A stretch of 64,000 bases of DNA, from assembly GCF_946478785.1 (NCBI RefSeq), contig NZ_CAMLDD010000026.1:1-64000 (forward strand), read 5' to 3'. Position numbers and translations under genes: made by a program. Under the pieces are notes generated by a model that worked only from the letters and a program-made list of their open reading frames with translations, was not told the DNA's origin and did no database searches. The stretch comes from an uncultured Flavobacterium sp. (GTDB lineage Bacteria; Bacteroidota; Bacteroidia; Flavobacteriales; Flavobacteriaceae). How positions within the stretch are numbered: position 1 is the first letter of the stretch; each line of letters begins with the position of its first letter. This document shows, piece after piece, positions 55,354 through 64,000 of this stretch.

Positions 55354-55536
55354 CTAGTTTTCAATGTACTCAGGTGCAGTATTGCCTAAAATAACACAGC
55401 CATCCAAAATCAACTTGCCTTCTTCACAAAGCTGGTAGGCTTCTTCGGTGGAATGACTATTCACGATTTCTACCACGGTTGTGTTGTCGCAGTTTTGGCA
55501 CTTTGTGGGTTTATGGGAAACTTTGATTGCGTTCAT
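55354..55536 (-). CDS. Small zinc-ribbon-like hypothetical protein
   Basis: 60 residues with KCQNCDNTTVVEIVNSHS: a C-x2-C pair near the start, and two more Cys (QLCEEG, DGCVIL) later, which could complete a metal site. It lies 13 bp downstream of the DUF4391 gene in the same direction, so it probably ends that operon. Function unknown. Confidence 0.55.
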   Translation of the reverse strand: MNAIKVSHKPTKCQNCDNTTVVEIVNSHSTEEAYQLCEEGKLILDGCVILGNTAPEYIEN

Positions 55537-55549
55537 TTGTTTTCAAGTT

Positions 55550-56188
55550 TTAATTGCTTGATTCTAATAGTTTCGTCAATTCATTCAACCGAATATTTAA
55601 TTCAACTTTTTTATTAAATTGGTTGCAACGTTTGATTTCTGACTTAATTTGCTCGATTTCCTTGGCCATTGAATCCATTCTTTTTTCTTTTTCAATTAGT
55701 TCTTTAATTGAAGAAAAATTACTTTTTGTTGATTTTAATTGCTCACAAAAATTTTGAAATACCCAATCCAAGTTATTTTTTAATTCTATTGTATAAGGTT
55801 GATTAATTAAATCTAGCCAACATGACTTAAAAGTATAATCGATAACAGCACTATCTTCATTAGACGGATGAATATGCTTTGCAGAAGTAGATATATAATA
55901 TTCATCAAGATATTTAATAACAAATATTATGTTATAGGGTATTGCTTTGTCTATGATTGTCAATAAATCCTTGGCTTCAAATTTATCTTTTAATTCGACT
56001 TCAAAAAACAGAATTTCTTTTACTTCTTTACCTGAAATATTAATAGTATCTAATGACACTTTGTTTGTCCAAGTAATCCGTAATATCTTTTCCGTAAACA
56101 CTTTCTTTTGCTTCGTATTGGTATAAAAATCAAAAGCATTTTTTGGAATAATTTTTTTTACAAAAGTAGATTTAGGTAAATTAAACAT
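55550..56188 (-). CDS. DUF4391 protein
   Basis: 212 residues. Opens MFNLPKSTFVKKIIPKNAFD, with ITWTNKVSLDTINI and FEVELKDKFEAKDLLTIIDK as in DUF4391 proteins, then FVIKYLDEYYISTSAKHIHP. The C-terminal ~60 residues form a coiled coil (MDSMAKEIEQIKSEIKRCNQ). DUF4391 genes accompany SNF2-type helicases and type III-like modification enzymes in bacterial defence islands; the helicase lies 9 bp upstream here but is truncated, so the system is presumably dead. Confidence 0.75.
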   Translation of the reverse strand: MFNLPKSTFVKKIIPKNAFDFYTNTKQKKVFTEKILRITWTNKVSLDTINISGKEVKEILFFEVELKDKFEAKDLLTIIDKAIPYNIIFVIKYLDEYYISTSAKHIHPSNEDSAVIDYTFKSCWLDLINQPYTIELKNNLDWVFQNFCEQLKSTKSNFSSIKELIEKEKRMDSMAKEIEQIKSEIKRCNQFNKKVELNIRLNELTKLLESSN

Positions 56189-56197
56189 AGCTACAAT

Positions 56198-59100
56198 CTA
56201 TTTTACTATTAAAAATGAGATCAATTTAAAATCCTCACTTCCCTTAAACTTTTCCTTCATTACACTTGTACCTCCTGATTTAAATAAGCTCAGTACTTCT
56301 TTTTCATCTTCAGTTTCTAAAATTGTTGAAATAGATTTTTTGAGCAATTCTGAATAGGCAGACATATTGTGATATTCATCAGTTTCTACATTTAGTTTCT
56401 CGCATAGTGAAGTTATAGGTTCTTTAATTCCTTTGCTTAACATTCGAATAGCATCGAGGATTTTCTTTGAATCAATATGATTGAATAAAAGCTTTCCTTC
56501 ATTGTTGATATAAACCAAATAGAAAGGATGTAATCGGTTTAATTTATTAATATTAATACTTTCGTTGATATTCTTTAAAACATAAATTACTCCAGATTTT
56601 AAGGTTTCAGTAGATTGAACAACAGCGTGAATACCTTCAGGAATATCCACCATTTCGCCATATTCTTTAATAAAATTAGATAAATCTATCCTAAAATCAT
56701 TAAGTCCTAAATCGGTAATATCAATTCCCTCTCGCAGGTCTTCCAAATCTGTTACCTCATCTTGTAATTTTTGCAATTGAATTTTACGATATTCTAAATC
56801 TTTTTGATTTTCTTTCAAGATGTTATCGTCTGCTGTACTGGCCATATCAGAAATTAGCATCCTATCTTCTACACGTTGCTTCAAATTGATATAATTATCC
56901 AAAGTCATATCAGGCCAGAAGTTGACCAAGGTTATAGCGTCATTTTTAGAGCCTATACGGTCAATCCTCCCAAAACGCTGGATAATACGAACTGGATTCC
57001 AGTGTATATCATAGTTAATAAGATAATCGCAATCTTGGAGATTTTGCCCTTCGGAAATACAATCTGTTGCAATTAAAATATCGATCTCTTCATTGATTGT
57101 CGGAAACAATAATTCTTTATCCTTCGATACCGGGGAAAAACAACTCAGAAGCGTATTTAATTCTGTAGGGATGGTTTTAGCAGTCGTAACTCTTCTAGAA
57201 CCTGAAATCAAAGCAGTATTGATTCTGAATTTATCTTTAAAAAGTGTACTTAAATTTTTGTATAAATAATCAGCAGTATCAGCAAATGCAGTGAAAACAA
57301 TTATTTTCCTATTGTTTTGGTTAAATGGTTTTTCAATCTTATTGGTAATATTTTTTATAATGGTTTGAAGTTTGTAATCCACTTCAGGTGTAATTGTATT
57401 TACTTTTTTTAGAAGTTCATTGAGTGTTTGTAAGTCCTCTTCTAAATCTTCTTTCCATTGTCTTCGATCAATATCAGCCAAGTGAACCTTTACCTTTTTA
57501 CCAAAAACATTTTCTTCATCGCCCCAATTAGAATCCCAATCAAAATTTTCATCCTGGGTATCAAATTGCGGACTAATAAGGTCGTCCAATCCTTCTTTTG
57601 ACAAAGCCTTTATGGTTTGTTCTATCTGATTCACAAGACCATTGGTTGTAATTCTAAAAGAATCAATAGAGCTTTCAATACGTTTGAGCATATTGATACG
57701 CATCAAAATCTTTAAGCTTTTTTCTCGGTCAATTTGTGTAAGTTTTGCTCCTTTGGTCTTTTTGTCATATCGTTCCTCATATTTTGGCAATTGACTTGGC
57801 AAGATATATTTTAGCGGGGTATAAACAGAAAGATTTAAACGGCTTAATAGTTCAGCTACTTCTACATAAGTCAACGATTGATCTTCTGTTAAGGGACATT
57901 CAATTGAAACAGGCTTATTTCGCTTTGGAAATTTACCAATGTCGCTGGTATCATAATAGGTAGTAATATGTTTTCGAGAACGCGCTATGGTCAAGGAATC
58001 TAAAATTTCGAAGAAATCAAAATCCAACATATCCAATAATTTCTCTGTGGTTCTATCAGACAAATCCATTTTTGTCCAATCGTTGAATGCTTTTTGAGTC
58101 CTTTTAAAAATCCTGTCGATTCCTAAAGCTGTATCTAATTTTTCATCTATCAATTCAGAATCGCCTTCATACGCCAATGCCAATTGATTTTTCAGATCAT
58201 TGAACTTATTATTTACTGGGGTAGCTGAAAGCATCAGCACTTTGATATGCGTGTTTAATGTAAAAGGAAAGCCACACAAGACTGCCACCTCCTTTAGATA
58301 CTCATTCATTTTCTGGTTGGATGAAACAGGAAGCACGGTTCCACGCTGGATACACAGCGGGTGCTCTTTATATTTTTCAACTATTTTCAGTGCTTGGGGA
58401 AGAAGAGGGACATTAAATGATGAGTTTGTTTTCTGCCTTTCGGACATAATCCATAGATTTCCATCAATGCCTTCTTTGATATCAGTTTTCTTTAATTGAT
58501 AAGCGTCTATGTAAGCCAGGCCAGTGTAGCATTGGAAGACAAATACATCCCTTACGACATTGAGCCTGTCAGTTGTGAAATAATGACTTTCAAGTTCGTA
58601 CAATTCCTGTGCGGTGAGTGGTTTTTTTACCAGTTTTGTTTTACGTCCCTTAAAGTTCTTAAATGGGTCCTTGGTGATTAATTCCTTATCAATGGCGCGG
58701 ATTACAATCTTTTTGAAATTTGCAATATACTTTAGGGTTGTGTTGTTGCTGCAGTCGCGTACAGTTCTAAGGTAAAACTCGAAGTCCTTTACAAACTCAA
58801 GATTCAAATCCGCAAATTCAAGATCGTGCTTTTTAAGCTTGAATTTGATAAAAGCTGTTAAATGGTTTTTAGTAATGGTAAACCGGTCAAGGGTGCCTTT
58901 TGCATAGCCTTTTCCAAGAAGCGCCTCCATTTCATCATTATGCTTTTGAAATTCTTCGAGCACCTTAATCTTTGGCGCTGTCCTTCCCAGAACCTCGTCC
59001 ATAATTTTCTCAGCGGTTATGGTTTTGCCGCTGTACATCATTTCGGTTTTGATTTCATTGATTTTTAAAGTCAGCGAATCCAAAAAGAAGTTCAGCGACT

Positions 59101-59287
59101 TTGCATCTTCCTTTGAGCCGACCGCTCTTTCGAACCTTTGATCCCATCGTGTATTATCCCATTTTCTCTTAGTTGAGCTTTCCTTACGGATACCGTCAAC
59201 AGTTATTCTGAAATATACGATCCATTCTTTACTTTCTATTTTGGGTCTTTTTAAAAAGAATCCCAAACCAAAACTGCTTTCCAACAT
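56198..59287 (-). CDS. In-frame chimera of a tyrosine recombinase and an SNF2-family helicase
   Basis: 1029 residues. Residues 1-~347 are a Bacteroidota tyrosine recombinase: arm-binding part (FFLKRPKIESKEWIVYFRIT), SAM-like domain, then VFQCYTGLAYIDAYQLKKTD where the first catalytic Arg is Ala (family often deviates here). At LNTH, where the catalytic HxxR should follow, the sequence switches at ~58247 to IKVLMLSATPVNN, helicase motif III. The rest is the second SNF2 lobe: RKIIVFTAFADTADYL, DILIATDCISEGQNLQDCDY and WNPVRIIQRFGRIDRIGSK with its Arg finger. The recombinase lacks its catalytic Arg-His-Tyr end, and the helicase lacks Walker A and DEAH. A deletion joined both frames intact. It is unlikely to be active in either role, though the fused protein could be made. 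Confidence 0.85.
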   Translation of the reverse strand: MLESSFGLGFFLKRPKIESKEWIVYFRITVDGIRKESSTKRKWDNTRWDQRFERAVGSKEDAKSLNFFLDSLTLKINEIKTEMMYSGKTITAEKIMDEVLGRTAPKIKVLEEFQKHNDEMEALLGKGYAKGTLDRFTITKNHLTAFIKFKLKKHDLEFADLNLEFVKDFEFYLRTVRDCSNNTTLKYIANFKKIVIRAIDKELITKDPFKNFKGRKTKLVKKPLTAQELYELESHYFTTDRLNVVRDVFVFQCYTGLAYIDAYQLKKTDIKEGIDGNLWIMSERQKTNSSFNVPLLPQALKIVEKYKEHPLCIQRGTVLPVSSNQKMNEYLKEVAVLCGFPFTLNTHIKVLMLSATPVNNKFNDLKNQLALAYEGDSELIDEKLDTALGIDRIFKRTQKAFNDWTKMDLSDRTTEKLLDMLDFDFFEILDSLTIARSRKHITTYYDTSDIGKFPKRNKPVSIECPLTEDQSLTYVEVAELLSRLNLSVYTPLKYILPSQLPKYEERYDKKTKGAKLTQIDREKSLKILMRINMLKRIESSIDSFRITTNGLVNQIEQTIKALSKEGLDDLISPQFDTQDENFDWDSNWGDEENVFGKKVKVHLADIDRRQWKEDLEEDLQTLNELLKKVNTITPEVDYKLQTIIKNITNKIEKPFNQNNRKIIVFTAFADTADYLYKNLSTLFKDKFRINTALISGSRRVTTAKTIPTELNTLLSCFSPVSKDKELLFPTINEEIDILIATDCISEGQNLQDCDYLINYDIHWNPVRIIQRFGRIDRIGSKNDAITLVNFWPDMTLDNYINLKQRVEDRMLISDMASTADDNILKENQKDLEYRKIQLQKLQDEVTDLEDLREGIDITDLGLNDFRIDLSNFIKEYGEMVDIPEGIHAVVQSTETLKSGVIYVLKNINESININKLNRLHPFYLVYINNEGKLLFNHIDSKKILDAIRMLSKGIKEPITSLCEKLNVETDEYHNMSAYSELLKKSISTILETEDEKEVLSLFKSGGTSVMKEKFKGSEDFKLISFLIVK

Positions 59288-59387
59288 AATCCTACTTTTT
59301 AAATTAATAAATGTAGAATAATATTACTGCCAAATCAAGTCGTTAATCTCGTTAACCCCTGTAATATAAGGGATTTTTACTGTTTCT

Positions 59388-59419
59388 GGTGCACTTTTCA
59401 GCGCGCCGGAAAGTGCACC
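59388..59419. repeat. Inverted repeat in front of the recombinase gene
   Basis: GGTGCACTTT (59388-59397) and AAAGTGCACC (59410-59419) are perfect complements around a 12-base GC-rich loop. Location directly upstream of the integrase reading frame fits an arm-type binding site or operator. Confidence 0.55.
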
Positions 59420-59431
59420 GATTCTGCACCT
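59414..59431. repeat. Direct repeat, right copy (possible att site)
   Basis: TGCACCGATTCTGCACCT, identical to 55238-55255. It overlaps the end of the inverted repeat at 59388-59419 and lies ~150 bp from the 3' end of tRNA-Tyr. Confidence 0.6.
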
Positions 59432-59476
59432 TTAATTTTGTGAGGATTTATAAATATTGAAAACAGGCCTAAAATA

Positions 59477-59510
59477 AAAAAAACCTGCAAATCCTTGAAT
59501 TTGCAGGTCT
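59477..59510 (-). terminator. Rho-independent terminator of tRNA-Tyr
   Basis: On the minus strand ACCTGCAAAT (59501-59510) and ATTTGCAGGT (59485-59494) make a perfect 10-bp stem, followed by a T-run. It lies 69 bp beyond the tRNA 3' end. Confidence 0.88.
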
Positions 59511-59578
59511 TCAGACATTTTTTGTGGCTTTTTAAAAAGAATGAAAACTTTAAGTTTTCCGCCTTTTAGGCCTTTCCG

Positions 59579-59659
59579 TGGGGAGAGCAGGATTCGAACC
59601 TGCGAAGTTCACACAGCAGATTTACAGTCTGCCCTCGTTGGCCGCTTGAGTATCTCCCC
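59579..59659 (-). tRNA. tRNA-Tyr (anticodon GTA)
   Basis: Read on the minus strand, the acceptor stem GGGGAGA pairs with TCTCCCC at the other end (discriminator A at 59579). The anticodon loop reads CTGTAAA with GTA, for Tyr. TTCGAATC with GCAGG/CCTGC gives the T arm. The long variable arm is typical of bacterial tRNA-Tyr. CCA is not encoded. It is a common integration site for mobile elements, and an integrase-bearing island lies beyond its 3' end. Confidence 0.93.
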
Positions 59660-59698
59660 GAAGCTTGTATTATATGTGCTTGTTGTTCTAAGCGGTTG

Positions 59699-59729
59699 CA
59701 AATATATAAACGTTTTTGATGTTTGCAAA
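59699..59729 (-). promoter_or_regulatory. Consensus promoter of tRNA-Tyr
   Basis: On the minus strand TTTG (59726-59729), exactly 19 bases, then TATATTTG (59699-59706), a full match to the Bacteroidota -33/-7 consensus. It is the clearest promoter in the window. Confidence 0.85.
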
Positions 59730-60067
59730 CTAAAATCGAACTTAATTTTAAGTTATTTATTAATTAACTGGTATTGAATAAAGTAAAAATTGATATTTTT
59801 TAATGTTTTTTAAATTACTGAAAATTGCTATCAATAATTTAGTTTAATTACAAAGATTAATACCGTTATGATAATCCATCATTATACAGAAAGTTTTTTT
59901 TCATATTTAAGAAGCCATTTATTTAAAAGAAACATAATATCTAATTAATAACTTGTTGTTAGAGTATTTGAACGATTATTTAAGTTTTTAATCGAATAAA
60001 TTTCTCCGAAAAGTCGTTTAAGCCTATTTTAGTAGTATTAAAACGACTAAAATGCCTTGAATTAAGT
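59730..60067. other. Gene-free AT-rich spacer
   Basis: No gene on either strand. The only structure seen is a 6-bp inverted repeat CGATTA/TAATCG around 59970-59995. It may contain the promoter of the LamG-like gene, but no clear TAnnTTTG is visible. Confidence 0.4.
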
Positions 60068-60952
60068 ATGATGAAGATAAAATTGCTTACGTTGTTGACT
60101 GTCGCTTCAATAGATGCTAACGCCCAAAAAACGATTCAGGAATTTAATTTTAATGGCACATTACATAATACAGAAAACACCATATCTTTTACCGGAACAG
60201 AAAATTATGTAGCAGATAGGATTGGGAATGAAAAAAGCGCACAAAGATTAATAAACAAGACTTTAGAAGCCGTTATTGACAATCTTCCACAAGATGGTGC
60301 TCCCAGAACTATAACTATTTGGGTAAAAATGCATGATATATCTTCTGCAAATTATATTGGGGGTTATGGGTCAGCTTATAATGCTCAATATTTTGGATTA
60401 CTGCAACAAGGTACAACAACTTCTCATTCTGTTTTGAGTTTGGCAGGTTGGGGAGCCTCGAATGATCTTTTAGTGAATGTTCCTTTGTGTACAAATACAT
60501 GGTATCAATACAGTATTACCTTTGATGGCAATACTTCAAAAATATACAGAAACGGAGAATTATTAAAATACATAAAGGGTATGTCCCGTGATACAAAAGG
60601 AACAATTTTTAAATTAGGGGAAATCAATACAACAATAGGAATAAACGCTGATGTCGATGATTTAAAAATTTATGATGTTGCTTTATCTGATCAGGAAATA
60701 TATGAATTATATAATGTTTCAAAACATTCTCTTCCTGTTGCGATTGCAAAAGAAAATCAAAAAGAAATTCCTGATTCAACGACTAAAATTTTAAAATCTA
60801 ATGTTTTAACAACAAAGAAAGTAGAAGTGTTTTCTCAGGGTCAAAAGGTATTAAGCAATAATCTTCACGGAATTAATATAAATCAACTTCCGGAGGGTAC
60901 TTATTTATTAAAAATAACTAATCAGCCGTCTAAAAAAGTCACATCAAAATAG
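60068..60952 (+). CDS. Secreted LamG-like protein with T9SS-like C-terminus
   Basis: 294 residues. Signal peptide to DANAQ, then a concanavalin/LamG-type jelly roll of ~190 residues: RTITIWVKMHDISSANYIGG, WYQYSITFDGNTSKIYRNGE and VDDLKIYDVALSDQEIYELY are the classical strands and loop of this fold. The last ~50 residues (KKVEVFSQGQKVLSNNLHGI, NQLPEGTYLLKITNQPSKKV) match the end of a type A T9SS sorting domain, although it stops a few residues early. It is a likely carbohydrate- or surface-binding exported protein. Single gene with its own terminator at 60998. Confidence 0.8.
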   Translation: MMKIKLLTLLTVASIDANAQKTIQEFNFNGTLHNTENTISFTGTENYVADRIGNEKSAQRLINKTLEAVIDNLPQDGAPRTITIWVKMHDISSANYIGGYGSAYNAQYFGLLQQGTTTSHSVLSLAGWGASNDLLVNVPLCTNTWYQYSITFDGNTSKIYRNGELLKYIKGMSRDTKGTIFKLGEINTTIGINADVDDLKIYDVALSDQEIYELYNVSKHSLPVAIAKENQKEIPDSTTKILKSNVLTTKKVEVFSQGQKVLSNNLHGININQLPEGTYLLKITNQPSKKVTSK

Positions 60953-60997
60953 ACTTTAATTGATTAAAAAATTCTTATTGAAAGCATGTAAACAAGA

Positions 60998-61030
60998 AAG
61001 GCTACCCGTTAAGATAGCCTTCCTCTTTTT
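60998..61030 (+). terminator. Rho-independent terminator of the LamG-like gene
   Basis: AAGGCTA (60998-61004) pairs with TAGCCTT (61015-61021); CTCTTTTT follows. Confidence 0.75.
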
Positions 61031-61693
61031 ATTCTAGTTTTAAAAAATTGTAATTAAAAAAAAACAGAAATAAAATAATCTTTAATTTTAATGTATTTTA
61101 AAAAGTAAAACTTTTACGAATTTTTAGAGTTACTTTTTTTTTAACGAATGTCTTTTAAACAATCAATTCATTTTTGTTCAAAAACAATCAATCAATTTCA
61201 CGGCTGAACCTTTGGTTTGATAATATCGTTTATAGAAAGTTTTCAATTTAATTCTCAATTATCATAATCTTTGCGATAAATTGAATATGCAATTCTACTA
61301 TTTAACCCTCGGTGTTACTATCTTTTTCTTGTAGTTGAAACATATGAATAAATCATTTGCCCATTATTTTTTGTTCTATAGTTAAAAACCGTAAAAATAT
61401 GAGCGACAATTTTTTTAATTTTTCTCAAAAAAGTCATTTTTTAGGTTAATAAATCAGTGAAAGAAAATCAATCTTTAAATCAATAAATAAAATGTATCTT
61501 ATTGATTTCTAGGTTGTAAAATTACTTATTATTTTTTAAAAACAAGTGTTAAAAAGTGTTATTTTTTTATTTTTCATGCGCATATTTTATTTACATAATC
61601 TTATTTAAAAAATGACTTGCTGTGAATTGAGTAGGTAAAAATGTAAAAATGGTTTATTTTTACACTATAATTTTTTAAAACAAATAAATACAA
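61031..61693. other. Gene-free AT-rich region upstream of menB
   Basis: About 660 bases of very AT-rich DNA with many stop codons and no protein-like frame on either strand. No consensus -33/-7 pair was found by eye, though a menB promoter is expected near its end. Confidence 0.5.
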
Positions 61694-62527
61694 ATGGATT
61701 GGATAACTGCCAGAGAATTCGAAGATATAACATATAAAAAATGTAACGGAGTAGCTAGAATAGCTTTTAACAGGCCAAATGTTAGAAATGCTTTCCGTCC
61801 TAAAACTACCTCAGAATTATATCAGGCCTTTTACGATGCACAGGAAGATACTTCAATAGGAGTAGTTTTGCTTTCTGCAGAAGGACCTTCAACAAAAGAC
61901 GGAGTATATTCTTTCTGCAGTGGAGGAGATCAAAATGCACGTGGACACCAGGGTTATGTTGGAGATGATGGACAGCATCGTTTAAATATTCTCGAAGTTC
62001 AGCGGTTAATCCGTTTTATGCCAAAAGTAGTAATTGCTGTTGTCCCGGGTTGGGCAGTTGGCGGCGGACATAGTTTGCATGTGGTTTGCGATATGACACT
62101 AGCCAGTAAAGAACACGCTATTTTTAAACAAACAGATGCAGATGTAACCAGTTTTGATGGTGGATACGGATCTGCTTACCTGGCCAAAATGGTAGGACAG
62201 AAAAAAGCACGTGAGATTTTCTTTTTAGGAAGAAATTATTCAGCTCAGGAAGCAATGGATATGGGAATGGTAAATGCCGTTATTCCACACGATGAGTTAG
62301 AAGCAACGGCTTATGAATGGGCTCAGGAAATTCTTCAAAAATCTCCAACCTCAATAAAAATGCTAAAATTTGCCATGAACTTAACGGATGACGGAATGGT
62401 TGGCCAGCAAGTTTTCGCCGGCGAAGCAACGCGTCTGGCTTATATGACAGAAGAGGCAAAAGAAGGAAGAAATGCCTTTTTAGAAAAAAGAAAGCCTAAT
62501 TTTGGCGAAAATAAATGGCTTCCATAA
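61694..62527 (+). CDS. menB: 1,4-dihydroxy-2-naphthoyl-CoA synthase
   Basis: 277 residues, the normal length. It closes the second ring of menaquinone by a Dieckmann-type condensation of o-succinylbenzoyl-CoA. Crotonase-fold marks: RIAFNRPNVRNAFRPKT, the oxyanion hole region CSGGDQNARGH, GWAVGGGHSLHVVCDMTLAS and the MenB-specific TSFDGGYGSAYLAKMVGQKK. It lies 68 bp upstream of menA, so menaquinone genes are clustered. Flavobacteria use menaquinone as their main respiratory quinone. Confidence 0.95.
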   Translation: MDWITAREFEDITYKKCNGVARIAFNRPNVRNAFRPKTTSELYQAFYDAQEDTSIGVVLLSAEGPSTKDGVYSFCSGGDQNARGHQGYVGDDGQHRLNILEVQRLIRFMPKVVIAVVPGWAVGGGHSLHVVCDMTLASKEHAIFKQTDADVTSFDGGYGSAYLAKMVGQKKAREIFFLGRNYSAQEAMDMGMVNAVIPHDELEATAYEWAQEILQKSPTSIKMLKFAMNLTDDGMVGQQVFAGEATRLAYMTEEAKEGRNAFLEKRKPNFGENKWLP

Positions 62528-62595
62528 AAAAGCTGACGATTTTAGCTCTTAAAGAATCAAAAACGATTCAATAATTAAACGAATAAACAACAAGA

Positions 62596-63558
62596 ATGAA
62601 ACATTGGATTGAAGCCGCCAGATTGCGCACATTACCTTTATCAGTTTCCGGAATTATAGTAGGAAGTATTTACGCCTTATCTAATCCAACAGAAGCCATC
62701 AATACACCAACAGAAGTCTTCAGCTGGAAGATCTTTGGTTTTGCACTTTTAACAACACTTGGGTTACAGGTTCTTTCCAATTTTGCAAATGATTATGGAG
62801 ATGGTGTCAAAGGAACTGATAATGCTGATAGGGTAGGGCCTCAAAGAGCTATTCAGAGTGGTGTTATTACGCCTAAGGCTATGAAAAAAGCTATTATCAT
62901 TACTTCATTATTAACGCTTTGTTCTGCAATCACACTGATATATCTTGCTTTTGGAGAAAGTAATTTTGTCTATTCAATTTTTTTCTTGCTTCTGGGAATA
63001 ACAGCAATTGCTTCAGCAATTCGGTATACAATCGGTAATTCTGCTTATGGATACAAGGGTTTTGGAGATATATTTGTTTTTATATTCTTCGGATTGGTAA
63101 GCACTTTAGGAGTTAATTTTTTACATTCTAAAGAAGTTGATCCACTGTTAATTTTGCCGGCCATTTCAATAGGTTTATTAAGCGTAGGAGTATTAAACCT
63201 GAACAATATGCGGGATGAAGAATCCGACAGAAAATCAGGAAAGAACACCATAGTGGTTCAGATTGGCGGAGAAAAAGCTAAAGCTTATCATTTCACTTTG
63301 ATAATTACGGCCATGCTTTTGGTGCTTATTTTTGCTGTTTTAAGCGATTATAATTTTGATCAATATTTATTTTTATTAGCCTACATACCTTTAACAAAAC
63401 ATTTAATTACCGTTTATAAAAATCAAAACCCCAAGCTGTTAGATCCTGAATTAAAAAAACTGGCACTTAGTACTTTTTTGCTTTCTATATTGCTGACAGT
63501 TTGTATGATATCGCTAATTTCTGATATCATTGTAAATCTTTTTTTAGGAGGAAGATAA
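62596..63558 (+). CDS. menA: 1,4-dihydroxy-2-naphthoate polyprenyltransferase
   Basis: 320 residues with about nine membrane helices. MenA attaches the polyprenyl chain to dihydroxynaphthoate in the cytoplasmic membrane. UbiA-superfamily prenyl-diphosphate motifs are present: NDYGDGVKGTDNADR (first Asp-rich motif) and NMRDEESDRKSGKNT (second). The start MKHWIEAARLRTLPLSVSGI is the usual MenA start. It follows menB and precedes a metallo-hydrolase gene by 25 bp. Confidence 0.95.
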   Translation: MKHWIEAARLRTLPLSVSGIIVGSIYALSNPTEAINTPTEVFSWKIFGFALLTTLGLQVLSNFANDYGDGVKGTDNADRVGPQRAIQSGVITPKAMKKAIIITSLLTLCSAITLIYLAFGESNFVYSIFFLLLGITAIASAIRYTIGNSAYGYKGFGDIFVFIFFGLVSTLGVNFLHSKEVDPLLILPAISIGLLSVGVLNLNNMRDEESDRKSGKNTIVVQIGGEKAKAYHFTLIITAMLLVLIFAVLSDYNFDQYLFLLAYIPLTKHLITVYKNQNPKLLDPELKKLALSTFLLSILLTVCMISLISDIIVNLFLGGR

Positions 63559-63583
63559 TTGTTTCACTTTAAATTTTTATCAA

Positions 63584-64000
63584 ATGAAAATTACATTTTA
63601 TGGCCACGCATCCCTTGGAATTGAAGTAGGAGGAAAACATATTATTGTTGATCCTTTTATAACTGGAAATCCATTAGCTTCAGCGATTGATATAAATACA
63701 TTAAAAGCCGATTATATTTTGCTTACCCACGCACATGCAGATCACGTTCTCGATGTTGAGGCAATTGCAAATCGTACGGAAGCTACCATAGTTTCAAATG
63801 CAGAAATTGCAAGTTATTATGCAAAATCAGGTTTAAAAGCACATCCAATGAACCATGGCGGAAGCTGGAATTTTGACTTCGGAAAAGTTAAATATGTCAA
63901 TGCAGTGCATTCCAGTTCATTTCCTGACGGAAGTAACGGAGGGAATCCTGGAGGTTTTGTTATCGAAGGCGAGCATAAAAACATCTATATCGCCGGAGAC
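63584..64000 (+). CDS. UPF0173-type metal-dependent hydrolase (3' end outside window)
   Basis: 139 codons are visible and the frame is open at the right edge. MKITFYGHASLGIEVGGKHI and the metallo-beta-lactamase signature THAHADHVLD are those of the YtkL/UPF0173 family, usually ~226 residues. The second His and Asp ligands (AVHSSSFPDG, YIAGD) are in place. Substrate unknown. It follows menA closely and may be co-transcribed. Confidence 0.88.
   Translation, partial: MKITFYGHASLGIEVGGKHIIVDPFITGNPLASAIDINTLKADYILLTHAHADHVLDVEAIANRTEATIVSNAEIASYYAKSGLKAHPMNHGGSWNFDFGKVKYVNAVHSSSFPDGSNGGNPGGFVIEGEHKNIYIAGD

Noticed and set aside
1..64000. CRISPR array
   Set aside because: No regularly spaced short repeats with unique spacers were seen; the repeats here are irregular and far apart.

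Overview
The window looks like the chromosome of a flavobacterium (phylum Bacteroidota, probably Flavobacterium or a close relative). This is inferred from the low GC content, promoters of the TTTG-N19-TAnnTTTG type (clearest before tRNA-Tyr), type IX secretion (T9SS) style C-terminal sorting domains, SprB-like repeats, a SusC/FecA-type receptor pseudogene, menaquinone genes and Bacteroidota conjugation relics. No database search was possible. Family names come from motif recognition.

Region 1 (1-10230) is an array of RHS tip cassettes. Three near-identical RHS-core segments each run into a different C-terminal tip, and each is followed at close spacing by a small membrane, secreted or lipoprotein gene that could be an immunity gene. 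The second and third cassettes have no normal RHS start (orphan cassettes). The first runs off the window. Cassettes are separated by a recurring ~140-bp element (hairpin, conserved AT-rich box, Rho-independent terminator). REP-like palindromes and decayed genes lie among them.

Region 2 (10573-11811) holds a small conserved gene, a truncated LigD polymerase and a peptide relic. Region 3 (12072-35121) is a ~23-kb run of co-oriented genes for exported proteins: FN3 proteins, a giant SprB-repeat protein with a T9SS sorting domain, two lipoproteins, an outer-membrane barrel candidate and a 1557-residue surface protein. A strong terminator resembling those of the RHS array closes it. I suspect, but cannot prove, that regions 1 and 3 form one polymorphic-toxin display or delivery system.

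Region 4 (35871-47405) looks like a somewhat GC-richer accessory island: radC, a DUF932 gene, ssb, xseA-xseB, a cold-shock gene, a dinB-dnaE-alkB mutagenesis/repair operon with a palindromic operator candidate, and relics of a conjugative element (mobC tail) and an IS4 transposase. A Flavo-1-like RNA candidate follows.

Region 5 (48254-53102) is metabolic: a nitroreductase, the folate-independent methionine synthase pair mesX-mesD, an SBF-type transporter and an Lrp regulator. Region 6 (53316-59659) is degraded. A TonB-dependent receptor has a stop codon and is fused by deletion to a cytochrome c peroxidase tail. Then, between 18-bp direct repeats and next to tRNA-Tyr, lies an island whose long ORF is an in-frame chimera of a tyrosine recombinase and an SNF2 helicase, followed by a DUF4391 gene. 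Region 7 (60068-64000) has a LamG-like secreted protein, menB, menA and the start of a metallo-hydrolase gene.
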